Shown in pieces: positions 23,288-34,666 of a stretch of 64,000 nucleotides of DNA. The stretch lies in NCBI GenBank assembly GCA_951213105.1, contig OX578142.1, forward strand, positions 115,824,565 through 115,888,564. Direction: 5' to 3'. A model generated the notes under the pieces. That model had not been told where the DNA came from. It saw nothing but the letters and a program-made list of their open reading frames with translations, and did no database searches. The stretch comes from Amaurobius ferox (taxonomy: Eukaryota; Arthropoda; Arachnida; Araneae; Amaurobiidae). A program made the translations under genes and the position numbers. The stretch's first letter is position 1. Every line of letters starts with the position of its first letter.

Positions 23288-23548
23288 GGGTGGGTTAGCG
23301 CGCGGAGATTGCACCCGAGTTCGATTCCCGGCTCTGCCTAAACTACCCCGTGTTCGGGCGGAGTACTGGTGCGTTAAATATATGGATCAGTAAGTCCTTC
23401 CGAGAGGTTAGTGGTAGGGAAAGGAGGGTATGGTTCCTGCGGATGGCGCCCCACTGGATACCGGTCTAAATTGGGTATCACTTTCCAGCCGTCCAAACAC
23501 ATACCTTATATCTTCGGGTAGGTTAGACGGTCTAGGTCGAAGAAGAAG
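23288..23548 (+). mobile_element. tRNA-derived SINE with perfect 15-bp target duplication
   Basis: Head with GGGTTAGCGCGCGGAG (A-box-like) and GAGTTCGATTCCC (B box) at about 23311-23325, a body with AAGTCCTTCCGAGAGGTTAG, and a tail ending in (GAA)n after GACGGTCTAGG. It is flanked by AAAGTACTTTGATAG at 23273-23287 and 23549-23563. Same body family as the SINEs at 34032 and 41689 but with a GAA tail rather than CAA. Confidence 0.92.
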
Positions 23549-23563
23549 AAAGTACTTTGATAG

Positions 23564-24237
23564 CCCGCCTGTGCGTTGACAACATTTTGCAGCTAATTGT
23601 ATTGCCTAAACTGTCATGTTATGTAAGTAGGGAAAGCAATAACTAACTTTCTAACATTTTGCTTTGCAATAAAGAAATATCGAGGAAATATTTTGTGTAT
23701 ATCCTTATAGCTCGTGTCATTAAATTACCCACGAACCGTTGTTAAATGGCTTTGAATATGCAAATTACCTCAATACCTCACAACTGCATTAATTGGTGAA
23801 TTTTAGGCATTAAGCGCTCTAAGTACTTTAAAGATTTCAAGCATAAATACAAATTATTTTTAAACACATTTCTCACAAAGATTAAACAAAAAAACTCGCC
23901 GTATGATCGCTTTTAAGATGGTAATTAAGCTAATTAAAATGTTAATGGAAGCCTTGTCCCCCGTTTTCTTGCCAAGCACATCAATAGAAACAAAATGAAG
24001 GGCATTTAGAAGAATTCAAAGGATATTCCATTGAATAATGAGTATTAAAATTGAAAAACGCTCCCCCTATGAAAATTATTCATTTCAATATAAATAAATT
24101 CTATTATAAAGAAATGCAATTTTATTTTCTCATTATGGATCTAATCTGCTTTAATGGATTTAAATATTAATAAATTATTTTAAATATACGTACAGATCAA
24201 ACTGCTGGTAATATAATAAACTATAAAAACTATAAAA
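23564..24237. other. No gene recognised
   Basis: AT-rich sequence without an ORF, repeat or motif I can support. Confidence 0.4.
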
Positions 24238-24935
24238 GCAACATGCAACACAAAATTAATCGTGTCAATCTGTTTCAAAGACAATAAACAGCCCTCTTCG
24301 TCAGCAAAAATAAGAAGCACAGCCGTCACTCGTCAGAACAGAACAGAATCGACAACTGACGTTAGAACTGGAAACGGTACTGCAACGAAGAACTGTGTTT
24401 TCCAACAACGAAAAGAAGAAAAAAGGCAAAAACCATGGAAGAAGGAACAAGTAGTAGGACACTATGAATGAACGATAAATTACCAAAGCGGAAAGTGAAC
24501 AGTTCATAAAACTTATTACAAGTTACTAGCTCTTCATTTTCTGTTTAACATATTTTTCGTATTTAGCTTGGACGACTCATGTAACTTCCGAAACCGGTAA
24601 ATTGCCCTTTTTAATTTAATTGGACACTTGCGTTTGTTGTGTTACTCTCTGAACGCACTTTTTGAAATCGTTGTTAAGCGTTCACTTTCCTCTTTGGTAT
24701 TTTACTGTCATTCATAGTGCCCTGCTACATGTTCTTTCCTCTATGGTTTTTTACCTCTCTTTTTTTTTTCTCCTCCTACCATTAGCAACCCCATTTCCTT
24801 GCCTCAGTCCTGTTTCCTGTTGTAACATCACGTTCTGACAAGTGAATTCTGCGCTTCTTATTTGTCCTGGCGAAGAGGCCTGTGTATTGCCTTCGAAACA
24901 CGTTGACACTATTAAATGTATGTTGTATTTTGTTT
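24238..24935. mobile_element. Foldback element with about 250-bp imperfect inverted arms
   Basis: The left arm (24238-24505) and right arm (24665-24935) are inverted copies. Paired landmarks are CGTGTCAATCTGTTTCAAAG / CTTCGAAACACGTTGACACT, CCCTCTTCG / CGAAGAGGCC, and ACACTATGAATGA / TCATTCATAGTGC. Identity looks near 75-80 percent, so it is older than the element at 17501. No transposase frame. Confidence 0.75.
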
Positions 24936-25632
24936 TTAACGAATATTTATTAGTTTGTAATTTTAATTATGCCCTAAAATACTGATGCTAAAGCAAACAT
25001 ATATTTAGAAATATTCTTAATGGTTAGAAATATAAAAGAATGTAATGAAATTTCCAAAGTTATAAAGTATCCAGGCATGAGAAGCCGAAGTCTTTCAAAT
25101 GTTATATGATTCTGTTTTCCATAAGTTATGAAATAACCTTAAACGTAATATTGTGCCAAAAATAGTTATGATTTTCTTATTAAAACCGGAATTTTGATAA
25201 ACGCAAGCTCCCATAAACGGCTTCAACTATAGATTTATCATTCACGTTATTAGTCATTAGTCAGCTTTATTATTCACATTATAAAGTTCTTATGTAAAAC
25301 TCAAGAAAGTACTAAACATTCTCTTGAGTCGAGTAATCAATTAAATTCTTATGTTTGTATTGGATGCTTTACTAAATATATCTTTAATTTTTCTACATTT
25401 CATTAATTTCTACATTTCATCACATTTCATCTCTTCAATTTTTCTACATAATTCATATATTTAACTCATTAATTTCATCTTATTTATATGCTGCAAATAG
25501 CGCAATAAGTAGATGTCATTTTATTATACAGTTTTTTAATATACTTGTGTTTTATTTCACTTAATAGTTAATCATCCTGAGTATATTAAATTTAAACTCT
25601 TTGCTCATTTTTTAAAAACTTTAGTTCATATA
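24936..25632. other. No gene recognised
   Basis: AT-rich DNA with a few short direct repeats of TCTACATTTCAT near 25390-25430. Nothing else is supported. Confidence 0.4.
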
Positions 25633-25634
25633 TA

Positions 25635-26499
25635 CAGGGTGTCCCAAAAATATTGAAACGCGCTTTAATTCTTTACCTGTTAGAGATAAGAGGCCAATGT
25701 GAATTTGTAAATTGCAAAAATGTTGAAACTAAGGTAGGAAATAAAACTACGTTAATGAAATAGTCCTCCCATTAATTTTAAAAAAGTTACACTTTTTAAA
25801 TTTTTATAAGACCCCCTTAGACAAATTTGGTCAAACAGAATTTTTTTTAATGCAACAAGATCATTAACAAACCGCATATCTGTATCTTTAAAATCAACTG
25901 AATTATGATAAAGGAAAAAATCTGACTTATGTCACTTTTCCGGACCATGTAAAAGGCTGTTTCATCAGTGAAAATAGGGATCATAAACAAATTGTCGATG
26001 GAAATTGTTTAGATAAAAAAAGTACTTAAAAGTACTTAATTATTGGAAAAGTACTTAGTTATTGAAAAGTACTTAAGAATCCGTAATTGCATCGTGGGCC
26101 TACGCGGAATTCGCAAAAATGTCTCCTATGTATTATCATCCAGTTTTATCTTTTTTGTACTATGTCACAAATTTACATTTCTAATTTGATATATGGTTCC
26201 CATTCACAATGTTCAATTTTCAATTAAATATAACTCGCTCAATTTTAAAGAGACAGATATGCGGATTTTTTAATGATCTTTTTGCATTAAAAATAAAAAC
26301 TTTCTGATTGACTAAATTTGTCTAAGGGGGTCGTATAAAAATTTAAAAAATGTAACTTTTTGAAAATTAATGGGAGGACTATTTCATTAACGCAGTCTTA
26401 TTTCCTACTTTACTTTCAATATTTTTGCAATCTATATTGCCCACTTATTTCCAACAGGTAAAGAATTAAAGTGCGTTTCAATCTTCTTGGGACACTCAG
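25635..26499. mobile_element. Long-inverted-repeat foldback element, copy 2
   Basis: Second copy of the element at 17501-18357, with the centre in the opposite orientation: the AATTGAACATTG-type segment is now on the right side. It starts CAGGGTGTCCCAAAA, ends TTGGGACACTCAG, and has TA on both sides. It holds an extra short piece with repeated AAAAGTACTTA motifs near 26015-26065 that copy 1 lacks. Confidence 0.85.
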
Positions 26500-26501
26500 T
26501 A

Positions 26502-27345
26502 TGTTGGAAGGAAAGTAACAATGTTTTCGTTTGTACTGCCCTTGTTACGGCACTTTGTTACCTTTTCAAATATTTGTGTGCACAGTATACTTCAGAAATT
26601 GAAGTAAAGATAATCGTCTCAGTATCTCAATAGCTCTCGTCTTACTAGCTTACCCGCTGACACAAGAGTTCCTTACATGTTTTCACAAAGCTTGAGTACT
26701 AATTACTACAAACATCAAAAATTAAAAAGTCTTTAGGAATAAATTTTAACTTCTGTCATTACTCATTGCTTTATTCACGCATAATCTTCTCTTTTAGTTC
26801 TTTAAATTTTCATTATACGGTTCTTTATTTTGTTATATCTTGTTACAGCATTTTTTTCTATAACTCAGAATGGCAATCAGTAAAAAGTTCGATTTTTTTT
26901 TCTTTTAAAGTGACTAATATACGCGCAATATACTGAATATGCATTTTTCAGTTCTTTTTTGTATAATTTTTCATACTCTCATTATTTTTCCCATTCAATA
27001 AAAAACAAATAATTTTCTACCACGCTTACTTTTTTGAAACAATTAATAATACTCCTATCATCTTAAAGAGGAAAAGTCATTAATAATTACTAATTTACTT
27101 CCAAACTGAAAATGATATTAAATCATTGAAATGGTCATTAGACAGATATATTTCTATTTTACTTTTAATAAAGTGATTATAGTGTGCATTTAATAGCTTT
27201 CTTAAAGTTATAGTAATCATATATTGTATTATCCTAAGTAGTTAAATTAACAAAAGATGCCGAAGCGTTTTAATGCATCAACCTACAGATAGGCATCATT
27301 AAGAAACTATAAAACTGAGAAATAGCTGTAAGAAGTGGTAAACTA
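26502..27345. other. No gene recognised
   Basis: AT-rich sequence without frames or repeats I can name. Confidence 0.4.
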
Positions 27346-27359
27346 AGATATGACAGTAA

Positions 27360-27588
27360 GCCGATGCGGTGGTCGAACGGTCAAGGCAAGCGTTTCCTAG
27401 CGACCGGGTGCCGGATTGTGAGTTCGAGTCCCACCTTCAAGCATGAATGTTGTGTCGTTGGACGCGGTGTGTTCCGACCCCCACTGGTGCGCTGGGGCAA
27501 CGTCATGTGACGGCTAACAGGTTCACGGTTCTGGCCGGAGTATAGGCGAATGATGAAATATCAAATGCCTGGCCATTAGAAAAAAAAA
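27360..27588 (+). mobile_element. tRNA-derived SINE, second family, with 14-bp target duplication
   Basis: Starts GCCGATGCGGTGGTCGAAC, with A-box-like GGTGGTCGAACGGTCAAGG and B box GAGTTCGAGTCCC at about 27421-27433, a GC-rich unrelated body, and a poly-A end. Flanked by AGATATGACAGTAA (27346-27359) and AGATATAACAGTAA (27589-27602), one mismatch. The body shares nothing obvious with the SINEs at 23288 and 34032. Confidence 0.9.
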
Positions 27589-27719
27589 GATATAACAGTA
27601 AAAAGTAGTAAACTAACAAGTAATAGCAAGAAGTTAAGATAAGAAGCAACAGCAAGAAATAAACTGCAGAAGGTAGATAACGATTCCACGTTTTAATTAA
27701 AAAGTGTTTTTCCTTTTAA

Positions 27720-28390
27720 GGTACAGATGTAGTATAATCCCTTTTTCATTCTTGGCGATTTTAGGTGAGATTCTGGCAGTCCCTGCTATGATTTGGAAAG
27801 CATTCCATTCTGGAAACCCTTTCCGCGTCTTTTGTCGCCAAGATAAAAATCGCAATATTTCATTCTGGCAACACTTTCCGCGTTTTTTGTCGCACTTTTG
27901 TCGTCTTTTGTCGTACTTGTGTCGTCTTTTGTCGCCAAGATGAAAATCGCCATTTTGTCGCCAGGATCAAAATCAGAAAATTTTCTGATTTTCATGTTGT
28001 GCTCTTTGAGCCACAGAACACCTGTTGCACAAAGAGCTATTGCTATGTGCGACCTCTGACAATCAGCGGGGCCAGATTCTGTGATGTTTTTCTAGCGGAC
28101 GTAAGCCCATGTTTGAATTGCTACAAATCAACTGTTGCACAAATGGCGACAATTTTGACCTCGGCGACAAATGGGCGTGAAGAGACGACAAATGAGCTAC
28201 AACAACACGGAAAGAGTTGCCAGAATCGAATGTTGCGATTTGTACCTTGGCGACAAAAGACGACAAAATGGCGACAAAAGACAGAAATATTTGCCAGAAT
28301 GGAATGTTCTCCAAATCACAGCAGGGATTGCCAGAATCTCACCTAAAATCGCCAAGAAGGAAAAAGGGATTATACCACATCTGTTGGCAT
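27720..28390. mobile_element. Foldback element with inverted arms and GCGACAAAAG repeats
   Basis: The left arm carries CAGATGTAGTATAATCCC and TTGGCGATTTTAGGTGAGA; the right arm carries the inverse, TCTCACCTAAAATCGCCAAG and GGGATTATACCACATCTG. Arms of at least 130 bp flank a core of degenerate short repeats around GTCGTCTTTTGTCGCC and its inverse. Overlapping small frames here arise from this symmetry and are not genes. Confidence 0.8.
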
Positions 28391-29325
28391 GTATTGGAAT
28401 CAATTACGGCCTTCTGGTATAAAGATTATGGGGATTATTGATATTTTCAATTTATTACTTCATCTGTTTTATTTTGGCAAAGCTTATTGAGGCTCATATT
28501 ATAATACGGGTAATCTTCTATTAACACACTAGCATATCTTCTAATCTACGAAAATATAAGTATAGAACGGGTATATCTTCCCATACAATTTTAGCGCTTT
28601 CATTTTGGCATATATTGGAATCAATTACTGCCTTCAGGTTTAAAGATTACGGGTATTCTAATATTCCCGAATATAAGTAGTACTGGCCCCATATAATTTT
28701 AACGCTTTTATTTTGCATATATTTATTCAATTTCATATTTTTTGTAAATTTGTTTACAAACGGGGCCAGGATGTTTTATTCTTCAGATCTGTCAGTGAAG
28801 ATAATTTTGTATAGCGAGAACAGATATGCTTAAACTTCTTTTTAGGAGCATTAAATTAAATATTTTATCAAATTGATTAACAATGTCATTTAGTATGATA
28901 TAAGAATTTGCACATGATTGTGAAGTTTAAGTTTCTTTATATTATATACTCCGTACAAAGAACGGGTATGCTGTTAGTTATGAATAAATTTCTGATTCTA
29001 CTTTTCTCAAACTTGGATTGCGTATATATTAAAATGCAACTTAAACTATTCTATTATGCTAAAAAATAGATGAAATATTTGAAAAATATTATAAGAAAAA
29101 TTAATATAGAGCAATATTATATTTTTCTTTCAAAACAATATCTAATTAGAATCTACTCTTGATATGTAGTTTTATATTTCTAATTATTTCTATCAAAAAT
29201 TACAGTTCAGGAATCACATTTCTATTTCTAAAACTGTCAAGGAGAAAACATGCGTTTTTGTCATAAAATTAAGCTACTGAAAAGGGACTGTGGCTGGTGT
29301 GCACCATAAAAATGGTGTAGCTCAT
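28391..29325. other. Short duplicated segment, otherwise featureless
   Basis: The stretch with TATTGGAATCAATTACGGCC (28391-28425) recurs as TATTGGAATCAATTACTGCC at about 28610-28650, so about 200 bp are duplicated in tandem. The rest up to 29325 is AT-rich with no feature. Confidence 0.45.
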
Positions 29326-29329
29326 GGGC

Positions 29330-29407
29330 AAGATATCAACAGCTGAATGGATAGAACGACAACTGGCCAGATGGAGATCCGTGGTTTGAATCCGTATTAT
29401 ATCTTTA
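29330..29407 (+). other. tRNA-like sequence (pseudogene or old SINE head)
   Basis: AAGATAT and ATATCTT could pair as a 7-bp acceptor stem. Between them are CAGCTGAATGGATAGAACG (D-arm-like) and GTGGTTTGAATCC (B-box/T-arm-like). The anticodon arm does not pair well, so a working tRNA is unlikely. Confidence 0.35.
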
Positions 29408-29409
29408 TA

Positions 29410-30645
29410 CGAGTCTACAATGTCCATCATAGCATATGATACATCATATTTATAGCTATTCAGCGGTATGGTTATAACAAATAGATGAAATAGATGAAAT
29501 AGAATGGAGTTCTTAATGCATTCTTACATAGAGGACGACCAATGAAATTATTTAATAATAAAGTTTACTGATAAATGAATATGTTCAAATAGAAAAAACA
29601 GCATTTGAATAAAAGCGACTTGAATTTATACTTTGAAATTGTAAGTTTTTTTATAGGCAAACTGTAGAAAATTTCAGTATATCCTTTTATTAAAATTGCA
29701 GACCATTATTTCTCTAATTGTGGTAAAGAAAAAAGGCTTAAAATACAAATATATTGGCATGAAGTGCCCAGATAGCCCATTGGTTATGGCATGGAGAATT
29801 ATGTAGAAAATAAGTAGTAATTAAGTAGAAAATAACAGGAGGAAGTAACGGGTTTCAAAAGTAACTTCTATAAAATTAACAGTGCTTGAGATTAATTCAA
29901 GAAAAAAAAAGGAATATAACTAACGCAGAAAGAAGAAAAAACCGGTTCAGAAGCTATATAAGCTCTTTCATCAACTAAAAATAAATATATAAATCGATTA
30001 GTCAACTCAAAAATAGCATTCAATAAGACTAGAATTAAGAAGGATATAACCAAATTAAAATGAGAACAACAGATTTTAGATGCCATATGAGCTAACTTTT
30101 AAAGTCATAGATGTGTATAAAAATATTTCTCTGACTACAAAGATATAATGAAATGCATATTTATTAATATATCTAAATCATCCATTTCCCAATAATATTG
30201 GTCTGAAAATCATTCATTTCAATTTACTGAGACAAAAATCATCCCGCTTCCTCGCACTGCATCTGAACTAGATTTTTCGGAAGGAGTTTTTATTTACTTG
30301 AACTCTGATAATCTTATTAATGATAAATCAGAAGTTACTTACTAATTGCTAAACAAATGTAACAATTGTTTGACAATTGTTAAATTTAATTTGTTAAGCA
30401 ATGTTAAACAAAAAAAAATATCAAAAATTTGTAGCTTAATTTATTTTAGGATTTTTAGTTTCCCTTTGACAGACTTAAATACCAGCATAATATAATTTTT
30501 TATCATTAATTTATTCGTATTAAGGCAACGTGAAGCTTCGTTTAAAGCAACATAAATTTAGAATAAAATAATTTTTCCTTTGCCAGAATTTTATATTAAG
30601 AATTACATTAAGCGCTTAGAAAATAACAATAACCCTTTCTTTTCT
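29410..30645. other. No gene recognised
   Basis: AT-rich DNA. An isolated A-box-like TAGCCCATTGGTTATGGC near 29773 has no B box after it. Nothing else is supported. Confidence 0.4.
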
Positions 30646-30654
30646 CAGTAAATC

Positions 30655-30975
30655 CACGAATGCCTTTTCTGACTCCTTCGGCGTCTATATTCTTGTTTCT
30701 AGCCTCACAAATTCGTGAGTCTAGCAGTTGGTGAGGCGTTATCGGTCTACAAGGGCCGGAACCTGAGCATGCTAATGACTGCTGATAAACAAGAACAGGG
30801 GCCCTCTTATCTTCTGGCCCACAAACGTCGAGGGATGGCTCCCCTATCTGAGTCTAGGAGCTGGGAAAAGCCATTTTTCATGAAGCCCCAGCCCTCCCGC
30901 GCTCCGTTTGGGGATAAGACAAGGGCTGCACGAAGCTCGGCCCACTTTTATCACCCCGCATAAGGGAGAAAATTC
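30655..30975 (+). other. GC-rich island, possible exon or conserved non-coding element
   Basis: About 300 bp of much higher GC than the flanks, unique within the window. The frame from 30703 to a TAA at 30961 is open for 86 codons with no ATG until about 30769, and a TAG at 30700 closes it upstream. A good acceptor-like tract (CCCTTTCTTTTCTCAG) ends at 30648 but is not in phase with this frame past the TAG. Several GATA-type CTTATC/GATAAG words are present. I do not recognise the protein. It is the best candidate here for single-copy host sequence. Confidence 0.35.
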
Positions 30976-32854
30976 TAATCGTCAGCGAAGACAGAATTTG
31001 AAATTTTTTATACCCCCATGCACATTTATGACAGTTTAAAGAAACCATCAAAGTTTCGCATTTTGGGCGTCATTTTTATACGGAAGTGATAAGAGCCGTT
31101 CTGCCGAAAACATTTTTCCATCAATTGTTTCACAGAAGAAATGCCAGGCAAGAAAGCAAACAAAGAGTCAGCGTTTAAACTTGAGATCTAAAGCTAAAGT
31201 GTGGATGAAATTGCAGTTAATAGGGCGCTCGAATATTAGTTATGGATGTTATTATAATAAGGATTCGGGATTGATTCAATTTTATGTTTATGCTAGTATA
31301 TATACCCAGCATTACTCCAGGTTTGACAATTTTGGGTCTCGATATCTTTTTTGAATTCAAATTTATGGTGGAGCCCCAAAATGTGGGAAAGTAAATTGTG
31401 ATCCATATTATGCATTCAAATTGCGCACATATTTTTCGTTTAATTTTTAAGAAAATTTAAGCATAACTTTCGCGTCACGAAACCTCTGAAATTTTGTCCT
31501 GGAATCCCAAAAGTCTTCGGAACACACTCTTAAAAGGGCTGTTCTAGATCATAAATAGCTAGATACCAATGTAAAATGCTGAGCAAATAAAATGTCGTGA
31601 TCCTTGACAAAACTTCCAAATTATACAAGAAATTCAAATTATACAAAAAACCCAAATTATACAAGAAAATCACTGCTGGATCGCTAGTCATCGGTTTGAC
31701 ATTTCTTCTGCTACTCAGAAATGCTTTTCAATTTTCGATTCGAAATTCTTTGAAACCTTTCGTATTAATAAAAATTCCAACAATCTAGTTAGCGAGTTGT
31801 CTATAACATCCTATTTCTCGAAGTTGTGGCATGTCTACGTTTAATTAATTTTTCTCCGTCTCATTCTTATTCTGCACCGCACTTCGCTTTAATATTTCCA
31901 GCATTTCATTTTCTTTTTCTCATTTTGCTTGTTGTCTTCTTTTTCGCGATGCTAAGGAACGTTACCATACTGGGTTCTGTAGTTTAGCCATTTTGCTTGC
32001 ACGGCATAGTCAAGCTTTCATTTAGTGTTCAGCTCTAGGATCGCTCGCACTAAAGCAGAAATTCCAAGCAAATTTGTGCTTGTTTCTTCCTGAGTTCATG
32101 CAACGACTTATCTACTAGTTAAAATGAATAAGCATATTTTATTTTAACCAAAGGACCTTGTTTCAATTTCTTAATTTTAAGTCCTGGCTGTATCTAGGTT
32201 TTGTATATAATTTTAGGACAAATGAGAAACGATAATATACAATTGAATAATTGTAGTATAATAAACAAGTAGAAAATGAAATAAAGAAAATCAAATCATG
32301 AGATATATAAATTTTATATATAATTTTATAATTAAAATTGATTAATTAATTTGTTTTTTAATTAAGCAAATTAAACTAGTAATTAAAAAGTTCTATGTGA
32401 ATTGTAAAAAATGCATATTTTAGTAAGAAAATTGGCGCAACGCTTAAATTTACTTTCTCGTCACGCCAGATTGCATAAAAACTGATGTTAGATCAGATGA
32501 GAACTGATAAGATCTCCTTATTTTACTCTTGTCAGTGTATGCGTGTGGTCCATTTCTAGCTTGGAATGTGGTGAAAACCACATTCTAAGTTATTTTTTCG
32601 TTCTTGCTATCTTTGTGTATATATTCTTCGCGATGGAGGAAAAATGCATAAACTTTTCTAATCATTGAAGTTTGATAATTTTGCACTCATTCTGGAGGTT
32701 TAATTAAAATTTCATATCATGGAAGATTGGATGTATGCATTGAGACAAAAATATCAATTCATGCACCAATTTTACATGTAAATTCCACTTTTACGATTAT
32801 TGAAAATAAAAACATCTCGTAAATGTGGGTGAATAAAAAAATAAATAAATAAAA
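30976..32854. other. No gene recognised
   Basis: AT-rich. AAATTATACAAGAAA occurs three times in near tandem at 31618-31665, and a hairpin GAATGTGGTGAAAACCACATTC-like stem lies near 32565-32586. No supported coding region. Confidence 0.4.
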
Positions 32855-33082
32855 GTGTCTTTATTTTCTATTCATACCTTAAAGTTTTGCAGGAAAAAAT
32901 ACATATCCTTCATTAAAAATAACTTAGTTCGAATTCCCTTCTTAGCAAATTTCTATGAAGTGCATAACATGAATATATTACATTTAGATAGGATAGAAAC
33001 GATTCATCTATCCATATCGCAATGTGGAATAAGTTATCATGGACGTAGGCAAATTCAATCTGTTGTCTACAATGCCTTATAA
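32855..33082 (+). pseudogene. Unidentified open frame upstream of the decayed gene
   Basis: 75 codons open to a TAA at 33080, but the frame begins at a GTG; the first in-frame ATG is near 32969. The composition looks coding (IPFLANFYEVHN, CGISYHGRRQIQ), and it lies 230 bp upstream of a better-supported decayed gene. It may be the 3' end of a neighbouring gene of the same kind. No family recognised. Confidence 0.3.
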
Positions 33083-33123
33083 GACTGCATGTTCATTGTG
33101 ATATCAGTGACGTAGGTTTATCC

Positions 33124-33259
33124 TATTGGCTAACCGATGATGTCATGTCATACGCAATGATTTATCTGAAAAGTAGTCAAAGACAATTGATTGGATACAA
33201 TCATATGGTGTATAAGGATAAAAGATAACATATGCGATGTATAGGTAAGACTATAAAAA
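33124..33259 (+). promoter_or_regulatory. Promoter of the decayed gene: inverted CCAAT boxes and TATA
   Basis: ATTGG (inverted CCAAT) at about 33124 and again near 33191, then TATAAAAA at 33252-33259. The first ATG of the downstream frame is at 33314, 62 bp after the TATA box, leaving room for a start site near 33283 and a short leader. Confidence 0.5.
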
Positions 33260-34031
33260 TCCCTTCACAAAAGATTATTTCACTTGATTTTTACTCTATC
33301 TGACTAGCATTGTATGTGCAAAATGAAAAGTTTAAAAGTATTATGTGCTAACAGCCTGACTGACTTTCTAAATGACAACAGTCTAAATGTACAGTTTATT
33401 TGGGAATGTTTACCCAGTTCCCATACGGACTCTATTTTAAACGATTTATTACATTTGAAGTTTCTGCAAACCCGTGTTGTTGTGCATGGCCGTTCCTACA
33501 CACCTTCCCACATGACCCTGGTCTATGAAGATCGTGGACTTTTATATTCCTTCTCAAGTACTTCATTTCTTGCCTTAAAGTGGACCCCGTAAATGTTGCA
33601 AATGCGTCATGAAATAGAAAACGCTTGCAACGCCTAACCCAACTATATGCAAGTTCATTTGTGTCATGATGGAAATGTGAAAATTAGAACGAAAAAGACT
33701 TGGTCCCATTGCCTTGGGGATATCTACATATCGCAACATATATGTGCACCTACTCCACCCTTTTCCAAGTTCTCGTCACCACTCATCAAACAGAATGCAC
33801 AGGTATTAAATAATGATATACCTGTTCAAGAATAACACCCACATTCACATTCGCGAATACCAAGAAAAATGTGAAAATTAACTGCCTACCAGCAATGGCA
33901 TTGTCATGATTCCAACAACTTGGGAAGCCTTTACTCAAAAAAGAAAGCTATAATTTTAATACGCGATACACATGTTAGTTTTATTGCCAGTAATAAACTG
34001 TCAGTCATTTTAAAAGATGAACATTGCATGG

Positions 34032-34666
34032 TTGTTGTTGTTGAGACCCAGACCGTCCGACCTACCAGAAAGGTGTAAGGTAACAGTTTGGACGGCCGGG
34101 AAGTGCCACCCAATTTAGACCGGAACCCAGTGGGGGAGGCATCCACAGGGACCGTACCCTCCTTCCCCTACCACCAACCTCTCGGAAGAACTTATGGTCC
34201 CACATGTTTAACGTGATCGTACTCCGCGTGAACACGGCAGCAGTTTTGGTAGTGGCGGAAATCGTACCCGGGCCTACCGAGTGAAATTCCCGCACGCTAA
34301 CCACTGGGCTACCGCGCCCTCCACGACAATCTCCATAACTTTCTTTTTATTCACCCAATTTAGACCGGAACCCAGCGGGGGAGGCATCCACAGGGACCGT
34401 ACCCTCCTTCCCCTACCACCTACCTCTCGGAAGGACTTATGGTCCCACATGTTTAACGTGATCGTACTCCACATGAACACGGCGGCAGTTGTGGCAGCGT
34501 GCAAATCCAGCGCTCAAACCACCGGGTTACCGCGGCCAAAATGTGCCAACAGCACGCGGTGTTCCTCAGGTGGTCACCCACCCAAGTACTAACCGCGCCC
34601 GATGCTGCTTGACTTCGGTGATCTAACGAGAACCGGTGTTTTCAGCACGGTAGGGCCGTTGACAGT
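34032..34666 (-). mobile_element. Dimeric 5S rRNA-tRNA SINE inserted in the decayed gene
   Basis: Read on the minus strand: a 5S rRNA head; a tRNA-like unit (CCGCGGTAACCCGGTGGTTT); a body with GGACCATAAGTCCTTCCGAG ending GGTCTAAATTGGGTG; an A-rich linker; a second tRNA-like unit with A box GTAGCCCAGTGGTTAGCG and B box GGGTACGATTTCC; a second copy of the body; and a 3' stem-loop with a (CAA)n end. Target duplications are GAACATTGCATGG (34019-34031) and GAGCATTGCATGG (34667-34679), one mismatch. Because one duplication flanks the whole, the dimer moved as one unit. Confidence 0.9.
34545..34664 (-). repeat. 5S rRNA-derived head of the SINE
   Basis: The minus strand matches the familiar 5S rRNA order over about 120 nt: CAACGGCCCTACC, CTGAAAACACCGGTTCTCG, GATCACCGAAGTCAAGCAGC, GGTTAGTACTTGGGTGGG, GTGACCACCTGAGGAACACC, GCGTGCTGTTGGC. 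The internal Pol III control regions (A box and C box) are nearly unchanged, with a few substitutions and one extra base. It is part of the SINE and not a 5S gene, since it lies inside the target duplications. Confidence 0.9.

Noticed and set aside
27704..28441. Several overlapping 70-115-codon frames
   Set aside because: They come from the inverted arms and GCGACAAAAG-type repeats of the foldback element.
29773..29795. A-box-like TAGCCCATTGGTTATGGC as a tRNA or SINE
   Set aside because: No B box or cloverleaf follows.
34545..34664. Genuine 5S rRNA gene
   Set aside because: It is inside the SINE target duplications, continues directly into a tRNA-like unit, and has an indel and substitutions.
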